A DNA stretch of 10,306 nucleotides, taken from positions 1-10,306 of the forward strand of contig MGQT01000031.1 in assembly GCA_001797935.1 (NCBI GenBank), written 5' to 3'. The notes under the pieces were generated by a model, which was given only the letters and a program-made list of their open reading frames with translations, searched no databases and was not told where the DNA came from. Source of the DNA: Deltaproteobacteria bacterium RBG_16_54_18. GTDB lineage: Bacteria > Desulfobacterota > B13-G15 > RBG-16-54-18. Positions 1 to 5,465 of this stretch are shown here, piece by piece; within the stretch, counting starts at the first letter, position 1, and the number at the start of each line of letters is the position of its first letter. Position numbers and translations under genes: made by a program.

Positions 1-942
1 ACCCATGCCGAAGGCAAACCCCGTCACCGCGTCAGGGTCATAGCCGACGATACGGAAGACCTCGGGATCGACCATCCCCGCGCCGAGTATCTCCAACCAG
101 CCGGTCCCCCCGCAGACACGGCACCCTTCCCCGTGACAGATAACGCAGCCGATATCCACCTCGGCGCTCGGCTCGGTAAAGGGGAAAAAACTGGGGCGGA
201 AGCGTAGCGGAGTTTTTGCGCCAAACATCTCATGGACGAAGAATGTCAAGAGTCCCTTGAGGTGGGCAAAGGAGATCCCTTCATCTACCATGAGCCCCTC
301 TACTTGATGAAACATGGGCGTATGCGATATATCGGAATCCCGCCGATAGACCGCACCGGGGGCGATAATCTGAATAGGAGGACGCTGCCTTTCCATCACC
401 CTGATTTGGACCGGTGAGGTATGGGTGCGCAGCAACACCTCATCGGAAAAATAAAAGGTATCGTGCATGTCCCGCGCGGGGTGCTCGCGCGGGATGTTGA
501 GGGCCTCAAAGTTATAATAATCCAACTCTACCTGCGGCCCTTCCGCCACCTGAAAGCCCATCCTGCTGAAGATGGCCGCTACCTGGCCCATGACCCGGGT
601 GATTGGATGGACCTTACCCCGCGGTAACAGCGTGCCGGGGAGGGTGATATCCAGCTGGTCTTGTAACAGCGTTTGTTGGCGTGCCGCCTCACGCAGCCGT
701 ACGAGGCATACTTCAATCTGCTGCTCCAACTCGTTCTTGAGGATATTGGCCTGCTCGCCGGCCTGCGGCCGCTCCTTGGGAGGAAGCTCGCGCACCCTTC
801 TGAGCAACAGCGTGAGCGCCCCCTTTCGGCCCAGGGTCTCAATCCGCACCTGATTGACGGTATCCTCGGTGTCGGCCTGGGCAATTTTTTTCAGCGCCGA
901 CTCGCGGACCGTTTGCAGGGCTGTTTGAAAAGAATCTTCCAT
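1..942 (-). CDS. pheS: Phenylalanyl-tRNA synthetase alpha subunit, 3' end missing
   Basis: Catalytic alpha subunit of the cytoplasmic (alpha-beta)2 PheRS, which charges tRNA-Phe. The frame is open from ATG at 942 to base 1, giving 314 residues; the family is about 340 long, so roughly 25 residues lie outside. Residues 1-95 are the N-terminal coiled-coil region. Around 197-217 lies class II motif 2 (GAVYRRDSDISHTPMFHQVE). FTEPSAEVDIG is at 256-265, then a four-cysteine knuckle (C266, C269, C274, C277), present in many bacterial PheS though not in E. coli, and the start of motif 3 (GFAFGMG) at 308-314. The start fits the usual N-terminus; an AAGGAG lies only 2 nt before the ATG, which is tight. 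A 179-nt spacer (943-1121) separates it from rplT. It holds several short GC hairpins (for example 1094-1107) but no clear terminator. pheT would be expected next, outside the window. Confidence 0.97.
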   Translation of the reverse strand, partial: MEDSFQTALQTVRESALKKIAQADTEDTVNQVRIETLGRKGALTLLLRRVRELPPKERPQAGEQANILKNELEQQIEVCLVRLREAARQQTLLQDQLDITLPGTLLPRGKVHPITRVMGQVAAIFSRMGFQVAEGPQVELDYYNFEALNIPREHPARDMHDTFYFSDEVLLRTHTSPVQIRVMERQRPPIQIIAPGAVYRRDSDISHTPMFHQVEGLMVDEGISFAHLKGLLTFFVHEMFGAKTPLRFRPSFFPFTEPSAEVDIGCVICHGEGCRVCGGTGWLEILGAGMVDPEVFRIVGYDPDAVTGFAFGMG

Positions 943-1121
943 GACTCCTTCGTCACCAACGTACCAAAATACAACTTCCGCGCGCCGTCTTACCACAGGC
1001 GCGGCAGTGTAATAAGCGTGGCTTCTTTCGCGTCTCTTACTCGCTATTTTCTCCCTCGCCGCGAGTCCCTTCCCCGCACGCGCAAGGAAGAGGACCCTTC
1101 AGAGGGTTATCGTCGAGACAA

Positions 1122-1475
1122 TCAGGCCTGCTTCTTGGCTATTTGAATGAGACTGGCAAATCCCTCGGCATCATGAACAGCTATATCTGCCAAGACCTTC
1201 CTATCAATCGTTATGTCCGCCTTGCGCAACCCCTCCATAAAACGACTGTAGGTCATGTCGTTGGCACGGGCAGCGGCATTAATCCTGGTAATCCACAACC
1301 GGCGAAACTCCCGTTTTCTGACGCGTCTGTCACGGTAGGCGTAACGCAACGCCCGCTCTACGGCCAGGCGCGCGCTGCGTAGCAGTCTCCCCCGCGCCCC
1401 TTGGTATCCTTCAGCCATCTTGAGGATTCGCTTGCGCGTGCGAGCCCCCCTGGTTCCTCCTTTTACCCTCGGCAT
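1122..1475 (-). CDS. rplT: 50S ribosomal protein L20
   Basis: L20 binds 23S rRNA and is needed early in assembly of the large ribosomal subunit. The 117-residue length is normal. The N-terminus MPRVKGGTRGARTRKRILK, the very basic first 60 residues and the C-terminal RNA-binding half (DMTYSRFMEGLRKADITIDRK) are typical. ATG at 1475 follows GAGGAGG with 8 nt spacing. It starts 21 nt after the rpmI stop, so the two are co-translated from one message. In other bacteria L20 represses its own operon by binding the mRNA; I could not recognise such a pseudoknot here. Confidence 0.98.
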   Translation of the reverse strand: MPRVKGGTRGARTRKRILKMAEGYQGARGRLLRSARLAVERALRYAYRDRRVRKREFRRLWITRINAAARANDMTYSRFMEGLRKADITIDRKVLADIAVHDAEGFASLIQIAKKQA

Positions 1476-1496
1476 AATACCGTCCTCCTCTCTCCA

Positions 1497-1697
1497 CTAC
1501 CCGTAGGGCATCAATCTCTTGATCGATCTCATATTCGTGCTGTGCACGACATCGGCATCGCGTAAATTGCGTTTTCTCTTGGGGCTCTTCTTCGTCAGGA
1601 TGTGGCTCGAGTAGGCCTTATGGCGTTTGACCTTTTTCCCCGATCCTGTGATCTTAAACCGCTTCGCTGCCCCACGATTGGTCTTCATTTTAGGCAC
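1497..1697 (-). CDS. rpmI: 50S ribosomal protein L35, GTG start
   Basis: L35 is a small basic protein of the large ribosomal subunit. The 66 residues match the family length and pattern: MPKMKTNRGAAKRFKITGSG, the HILTKKSPKRKRNLR segment, and a C-terminus ending IKRLMPYG. The initiator is GTG at 1697, preceded by GGGAGG with good spacing. The next in-frame ATG is codon 4, but starting there would lose the conserved Pro-Lys. A 54-nt spacer to infC (1698-1751) contains only a 4-bp hairpin. It lies in the usual order infC, rpmI, rplT. Confidence 0.98.
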   Translation of the reverse strand: MPKMKTNRGAAKRFKITGSGKKVKRHKAYSSHILTKKSPKRKRNLRDADVVHSTNMRSIKRLMPYG

Positions 1698-1751
1698 ACA
1701 TCACCTCCCTGGTAAATACGCTTTAGCGCAAGGCCTGCGTTTTCCGTTCTC

Positions 1752-2261
1752 TTAGTGAGGGGCTAAAATGACGATAATACTGCGCCCCTCAAATTTAGGT
1801 GGGTGTTCTACCACCCCCCATTCCTTGGTCTCCCCAATGATCCGCTCCATCATCCGCTCTCCCAAATCCTTATGGGCCAGTTCTCTGCCCCGGAAGACGA
1901 TGGATATCTTGGTCTTGTGTCCCCCCTCCAAAAAGCGCTCGATGTTTCTGAGTTTAACCTGCAGATCGTGTTCCTCTGTCTTCGGTCTCAGCTTGACCTC
2001 TTTGAGTTGACCACTTGCCTGTTTCTTTTTGGCCCCGTGGCTCTTTTTGGTTTGGAGATATTTGTACTTCCCATAATCCATGACCTTGCAGACGGGAGGA
2101 TCGGCCTTGGGGGAAACCTCTACGAGATCCAATGCGGCCTCGTCTGCCTGCCGCAAGGCTTCTTCGATAGACACAATTCCGACCTGGTTTCCCTCGGCGT
2201 CGATGAGCCTCACCTGTGGAGACCTAATGTCCCGATTGACGCGAACGTTTTTATTCTCTAT
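1752..2261 (-). CDS. infC: Translation initiation factor IF-3, probable AUA start codon
   Basis: IF-3 binds the 30S subunit, prevents premature 50S joining and rejects non-canonical start codons. Read from 2261 the protein has 169 residues. The N-terminal domain starts with (AUA)ENKNVRVNRDIRSPQVRLI, followed by DAEGNQVGI and the DLVEVSP segment. A lysine-rich linker follows near residues 75-90, and the C-terminal domain has LKEVKLRPKTEEHDLQVKL, FLEGGHKTKISIVFRGRE and a final FEGRSIIVILAP. No in-frame ATG lies upstream. An in-frame TGA lies five codons before the proposed AUA. A GTG at 2213 would give 153 residues but removes the conserved RVNRDIR region and has no ribosome site. A full GGAGGTG lies 9 nt before the AUA. 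Rare start codons on infC are known in E. coli (AUU), where IF-3 uses them to limit its own synthesis. thrS ends 20 nt upstream. Confidence 0.93.
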   Translation of the reverse strand: MENKNVRVNRDIRSPQVRLIDAEGNQVGIVSIEEALRQADEAALDLVEVSPKADPPVCKVMDYGKYKYLQTKKSHGAKKKQASGQLKEVKLRPKTEEHDLQVKLRNIERFLEGGHKTKISIVFRGRELAHKDLGERMMERIIGETKEWGVVEHPPKFEGRSIIVILAPH

Positions 2262-2275
2262 ATCCTTTCACCTCC
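2259..2275 (-). promoter_or_regulatory. infC ribosome binding site with AUA initiator
   Basis: On the minus strand GGAGG (2275-2271), inside a longer AAAAGGAGGTGA, is followed after 9 nt by ATA (2261-2259), then GAG AAT AAA AAC. The strong Shine-Dalgarno paired with a rare initiator is the layout expected for IF-3 self-control, and it is what decides the infC start chosen here. Any such regulation is inferred from E. coli. Confidence 0.8.
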
Positions 2276-2281
2276 TTTTAG

Positions 2282-4042
2282 CTAGCTGGTACGGGCCTCT
2301 GGAATCGCGCGTTCTTCCCGAATCGAGGCCAAAAATTTCTCAACAGCCATCCCCTTAAGATCCGTCCCATCGCGTTTGCGGGGGGCGATCTGCTTTGTCT
2401 CTTGTTCCTTATCGCCGATTACCAGCATGTAGGGGATTTTCTGTAATTGTGCCTCCCTAATCTTGTGCCCCAATTTTTCATTGCGAAAATCATGCTCCAC
2501 CCTCATCCCCTCCGCAAGCAATTGCCGATAGACCTCTTCGCCGTACGGGATAGTGCGATCCGTGACGGTCAGGATTACGGCCTGCACAGGCGCAAGCCAC
2601 AGGGGAAAGGCACCACCGTAATGCTCGATCAGGATACCGATAAATCGTTCCAGAGACCCCAGAATGACCCGGTGGAGCATCACCGGTCGGTGTTTCTCGC
2701 CGTCCGAGCCGATATAGCTGAGGTCAAAGCGTTCCGGCAGGGTGAAGTCACACTGGATCGTGGCACACTGGAACCGCCTGCCCAGGGCATCTTTTAACTT
2801 GATATCGATCTTGGGGCCGTAGAACGCACCGTCCCCTTCGTTGATCTCGTAGTCTGACCTCTCAGCCGTTAAGGCATCCATGAGGGCCTTTGTGGCCATC
2901 TCCCAGTCGTTGTCGCTCCCGATGGATTTCTCCGGCCTCGTGCTCAGCTCCAGTTCATAGTCAAATGCGAAGATTGCCATCACGTCCTTGACGAACGTAA
3001 GGATGCGCGTGATCTCATCCAGCAATTGATCAGGACGGCAGAGGATGTGGGCGTCGTCCTGGGTAAACTCCCGCACCCGCAGCAAACCGTGCAGGACGCC
3101 GGACCTCTCGTGACGGTGTACCGTCCCTAGTTCGAAATAGCGGAGTGGTAAATCCCGGTAGCTGCGCTGACCTGATTTGTAGATGAGCATATGGGCCAAG
3201 CAGTTCATCGGTTTCAAGGCATACTCCTGCCCCTCCACCTCCGTAAAATACATGTTCTCTTTATAGTTGTCAAAATGCCCTGATCGCTTCCAGAGGTCCA
3301 GCTTGAGGATCTGGGGCCCGCGGACGAGTTGATACCCCCGCGTGAGATGTTCGCGCCGTTCAAAGTCTTCTAGGATGGAACGCAGCAAGGCACCCTTGGG
3401 GTGGTAAATGACGAGCCCGGCACCGGCCTCTTCATGGATGCTGAACAGATCAAGCTCCTGCCCCAGACGGCGGTGGTCCCGGCGCTTGGCCTCCTCGATC
3501 AGCGTCACAGAGGCATCGAGCTCCTTCTGGGTCGGGAACGCGGTACCGTAGATACGCTGCAACATCTTGTTGCGTTCATCCCCGCGCCAATAGGCGCCGG
3601 CCACGCTGAGGAGTTTAAATGCCTTGATTCCCCCCGTAGACGGAAGGTGCGGCCCGCGGCACAGGTCAACGAATTTGTCGTGCCGATAGAGGGTGACCGG
3701 CTCATCCGCTATTGCCTCCAGCAGCTCAACCTTATAAAGTTCCCCCCGCTCCGTAAAGAACCGGATGGCCTCCTCTTTAGAGACCTCTTCACGGATAAAT
3801 GGCGCGTCCTGCGCGATGATCTCCTGCATCCTGGCCTCTATCTTAGGGAAATCGTCGGGAGAGAAGGCCCCCGCATAGTCAAAGTCATAGTAAAACCCCT
3901 CCTCAATAGAAGGACCTATAGAAAGTTTAGTCCCCGGATACAATTCCTGTACCGCTTGGGCCATGACGTGCGCCGTACTATGGCGTACGGTCGCAAGTAC
4001 TTCGGCGTCTTCTTTTTTTTTCTTTGCAGGAGTATTGCTCAT
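2282..4042 (-). CDS. thrS: Threonyl-tRNA synthetase lacking the TGS domain
   Basis: Charges tRNA-Thr and edits mis-charged Ser-tRNA-Thr in the cytoplasm. From ATG 4042 it has 586 residues. The editing domain has HSTAH at 21-25 and DLCRGPHLPSTGG at 126-138. The class II core has motif 2 (RYFELGTVHRHE, 301-312) and motif 3 (ILGSLERFIG, 460-469). The zinc ligands are C281, H332 and H457, which sit about 53 residues earlier than in the E. coli enzyme. An anticodon-binding domain follows from about 480. The offset corresponds to the N-terminal TGS domain, which is absent: an in-frame TGA lies 12 codons upstream of the ATG, so no longer reading is possible. A TTG at 4063 would add only seven residues. 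The ribosome site is weak (GGA 3 nt before the ATG), so initiation may be regulated. It heads the translation operon, 158 nt after a tRNA-Val gene. Confidence 0.97.
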   Translation of the reverse strand: MSNTPAKKKKEDAEVLATVRHSTAHVMAQAVQELYPGTKLSIGPSIEEGFYYDFDYAGAFSPDDFPKIEARMQEIIAQDAPFIREEVSKEEAIRFFTERGELYKVELLEAIADEPVTLYRHDKFVDLCRGPHLPSTGGIKAFKLLSVAGAYWRGDERNKMLQRIYGTAFPTQKELDASVTLIEEAKRRDHRRLGQELDLFSIHEEAGAGLVIYHPKGALLRSILEDFERREHLTRGYQLVRGPQILKLDLWKRSGHFDNYKENMYFTEVEGQEYALKPMNCLAHMLIYKSGQRSYRDLPLRYFELGTVHRHERSGVLHGLLRVREFTQDDAHILCRPDQLLDEITRILTFVKDVMAIFAFDYELELSTRPEKSIGSDNDWEMATKALMDALTAERSDYEINEGDGAFYGPKIDIKLKDALGRRFQCATIQCDFTLPERFDLSYIGSDGEKHRPVMLHRVILGSLERFIGILIEHYGGAFPLWLAPVQAVILTVTDRTIPYGEEVYRQLLAEGMRVEHDFRNEKLGHKIREAQLQKIPYMLVIGDKEQETKQIAPRKRDGTDLKGMAVEKFLASIREERAIPEARTS

Positions 4043-4071
4043 GGTTCCGCTACAGTAACACAAAACTAAGA

Positions 4072-4129
4072 AAAGGCATCAACGTCACCCCCTTTGCCGC
4101 CATCGATCAGGGGACGGAACGATGCCTTT
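4072..4129 (-). terminator. Leader hairpin between tRNA-Val and thrS (terminator or attenuator)
   Basis: On the minus strand AAAGGCATC (4129-4121) pairs perfectly with GATGCCTTT (4080-4072). An inner CGTC/GACG plus CCC/GGG can extend the stem. The 3' arm runs into a U-rich tract (4071-4058, reading TTTTCTTAGTTTTG). It could partly terminate the tRNA transcript, act as an attenuator, or be an operator for ThrRS. I see no T-box sequence (no AGGGTGGNACCGCG-like element), so tRNA-Thr sensing of that kind is unlikely. Confidence 0.6.
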
Positions 4130-4200
4130 CCCTCGTTGTTAAAAAAAGTAAATAAGTAATACCCTTTCTCTGTATGGTAGCATGAAATAATGAAGACATC

Positions 4201-4276
4201 TGGTAGGCACGGACGGGATCGAACCGACGACCTCTACCGCGTCGAGGTAGCGCTCTTCCAGCTGAGCTACGTGCCT
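4201..4276 (-). tRNA. tRNA-Val (anticodon GAC), with unusual C33
   Basis: A 76-nt cloverleaf with encoded CCA. The acceptor stem AGGCACG/CGTGCCT is perfect. The D arm is GCTC-AGCTGGAA-GAGC, the anticodon stem CTACC/GGTAG, the variable loop AGGTC, and the T loop TTCGATC. The anticodon loop is TCGACGC, giving GAC at 34-36 (Val, reading GUC and GUU). Two oddities: position 33, almost always U, is C, and the T stem has a U-U mismatch at 50:64. It may be a working but divergent copy, a decaying one, or contain a base error. The order tRNA-Val then thrS is one I recall from related bacteria, and a good promoter sits just upstream. Confidence 0.85.
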
Positions 4277-4293
4277 ACGAAAAAATCTCAATA

Positions 4294-4322
4294 TTGATAA
4301 CAAGTTATACCCCTTTTGTCAA
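4294..4322 (-). promoter_or_regulatory. Sigma-70-type promoter for tRNA-Val and probably the thrS operon
   Basis: On the minus strand, a perfect -35 TTGACA (4322-4317), a 17-nt spacer and -10 TATCAA (4299-4294) lie 17 nt before the tRNA 5' end. The -35 box sits in a 6-bp inverted repeat, CCCCTT/AAGGGG (4310-4326), which could be an operator or chance. The next gene upstream ends at 4520, so this is the natural promoter for the translation operon. Confidence 0.65.
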
Positions 4323-4519
4323 GGGGAAAGTATTCTCCTTGAGGGAGAGGGATAGAGCTATGCCTACCAATCATCTCCGCTCTTTGCAAAAGCACGCTAC
4401 CCCCAAATTCCTTGAATCTTCGGGAAATGAACCGAGCAGCTTTAATATGTTCTCACGTGTAAGTTTTTTTAGGATGATAATTGGATAAAGCCAGTAGGGT
4501 AGGTAAGGGCAACCCGTTA

Positions 4520-4756
4520 TCAATCGTTGTTATCGGTTCGATCCTTAACGTACTTTTTATACTCCTTCAGGAGGACATAAGAGTACTCTTTACGGGCACG
4601 CCCTGACGAGGGGATGTAGTTCATTTTAGCTTCCAATCTATTGATGATCTCTTCGGCAGTCTCATCGCTCACCTTTCTGCCTTCAGAGTAAAGGTCGCCC
4701 AGTATATCATCCAAGCCATTAATGCCGATCTGTGTATCATCAGGAAAGCTCAGCAT
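4520..4756 (-). CDS. Conserved-looking small protein of unknown function
   Basis: I do not recognise the family. From ATG 4756 it has 78 residues, soluble, with no signal peptide, membrane segment or cysteine. It has an acidic start (FPDDTQIGINGLDDILGDLY), a helical middle (DETAEEIINRLEAKMNYIP) and a basic helix near the end (ARKEYSYVLLKEYKKYVKD), compatible with a small helical bundle. Amino-acid use looks like real coding sequence. There is no Shine-Dalgarno before the ATG (the upstream bases are GTTGGCCGGCGC). A well-initiated short frame at 4867-4799 is in the same phase but separated from it by two TGA codons, so the annotated N-terminus may be wrong or the gene damaged. No clear terminator follows. 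Confidence 0.6.
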   Translation of the reverse strand: MLSFPDDTQIGINGLDDILGDLYSEGRKVSDETAEEIINRLEAKMNYIPSSGRARKEYSYVLLKEYKKYVKDRTDNND

Positions 4757-4798
4757 GCGCCGGCCAACTGTCGGCGGAGCGACGGCTCAACCGTCTTT

Positions 4799-4867
4799 TC
4801 ATCCTTTCTCGTCGTGTTGTAACAGATCTCCTTCTTTATATAAGAGATCATCTTCATCTTTTGGCAT
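4799..4867 (-). CDS. 22-residue acidic open frame, possible detached N-terminus of the next gene
   Basis: Encodes MPKDEDDLLYKEGDLLQHDE followed by KG and TGA. The ATG (4867-4865) follows a strong GGGGAGG at 6 nt spacing, the best ribosome site in this stretch. The phase is identical to the 78-aa frame beginning at 4756: the reading continues TGA, Lys-Asp-Gly, TGA, then 10 codons to that ATG. It could be a leader peptide coupled to the next gene, or the original N-terminus cut off by mutations or sequence errors. A third frame (4802-4740, 20 codons) bridges the two with an ATGA overlap and ends beyond the downstream ATG. Function unknown. Confidence 0.4.
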   Translation of the reverse strand: MPKDEDDLLYKEGDLLQHDEKG

Positions 4868-5088
4868 GTGCGGCCTCCCCATACCATATCGGGAACATAT
4901 ACCAAAATTATTTAGAAAAAACATCAAGCGTAGCGTAAAGCGTAACTTCGTAAAATTAAAACGCCCTCTCCGCATTTCTTGGGAACAGCTCCTGCTTGCC
5001 GGGAGACGGGGAGCACAAAGAACTCCTCATGAAATATTAGGATACGAACCTCAACAAACTAGAGAAATTTAAGACGTACAATATAAAA
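4868..5088. other. AT-rich intergenic stretch with short repeats
   Basis: Non-coding as far as I can see. On the minus strand it holds an extended -10-like TGG-TATATG (4901-4896) upstream of the frame at 4867, with only a poor TTGATG 20 nt further up. Three overlapping TACGCT units occur at 4926-4945. A GC-rich patch at about 4962-5028 resembles, from memory only, short dispersed sequences seen between genes in such genomes. No convincing terminator for the gene ending at 5089 was found. Confidence 0.4.
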
Positions 5089-5334
5089 TCATTCTTTTAA
5101 AAACAATCGATGGTATTCAGGCTCGGTCAGATATTTTTTCAGCATTTTGCCCATCATATTAAATACATCGGCTAAATCGTCATCGGTCATCCGCATGAGA
5201 AGCGTGCCCAGCAGCTGATCATCAGAGAATTTCTGCAGGTATATTTGCACCGTATTCTCATTGGATTGCCTGTCCAGACCATACCCCGGAAAATCGCCGA
5301 ATTTTTCCACAAAATTATGGGAATGCTTTGCCAT
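5089..5334 (-). CDS. Small cytoplasmic protein of unknown function
   Basis: 81 residues starting MAKHSHNFVEKFGDFPGYGL and ending EPEYHRLFLKE. The middle is rich in leucine, methionine and aspartate (FSDDQLLGTLLMRMTDDDLA), with a predicted helix running into FNMMGKMLKKYL. No signal peptide, membrane helix or cysteine. I have a vague memory of similar 'cytoplasmic protein' annotations in Deltaproteobacteria but cannot name a function. ATG 5334 is preceded by GGGGG with a 4-nt spacing, a usable ribosome site. It lies 63 nt beyond the etf terminator hairpin, so it needs read-through or its own promoter, which I could not place. Nothing obvious ties it to the flavoprotein operon. Confidence 0.7.
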   Translation of the reverse strand: MAKHSHNFVEKFGDFPGYGLDRQSNENTVQIYLQKFSDDQLLGTLLMRMTDDDLADVFNMMGKMLKKYLTEPEYHRLFLKE

Positions 5335-5397
5335 ATGACCCCCGATCCCTTCACCGCGTACCGCAACAAATCACTTTCCCATGATTACCGTATAATA

Positions 5398-5434
5398 AAT
5401 AGAGCCCCACGGGCAACGCCTGTGGGGCTCTATT
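5398..5434 (-). terminator. Intrinsic terminator of the etf operon
   Basis: A perfect 13-bp stem, AATAGAGCCCCAC/GTGGGGCTCTATT, with an 11-nt loop. On the minus strand it is followed by TTATTATA-like AT-rich sequence. It lies 31 nt past the etfA stop. The U tract is imperfect, but the stem is strong and GC-rich. Confidence 0.85.
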
Positions 5435-5465
5435 AAAAATAAGATATCGCCCTCTTTTTGGCGGA

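Noticed and set aside
673..1146. 157-residue plus-strand open frame
   Set aside because: It overlaps pheS, the spacer and the rplT end on the other strand, has no ribosome site and no recognisable domain; a shadow of GC-rich coding DNA.
3401..4069. 222-residue plus-strand open frame
   Set aside because: Lies entirely antisense to thrS, whose motifs are unmistakable; the translation shows no family features.
4043..4200. T-box riboswitch before thrS
   Set aside because: No T-box consensus, no specifier stem and no antiterminator could be found.
4360..4519. Possible gene remnant on the minus strand (segment LTRENILKLLGSFPEDSRNL)
   Set aside because: Reads like protein for about 35 codons but has no start codon or ribosome site and I recognise no family; treated as non-coding.
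4956..5030. 24-codon minus-strand frame in a GC-rich patch
   Set aside because: No ribosome site and no conserved look. More likely a short dispersed non-coding sequence, but I cannot show other copies from this window.
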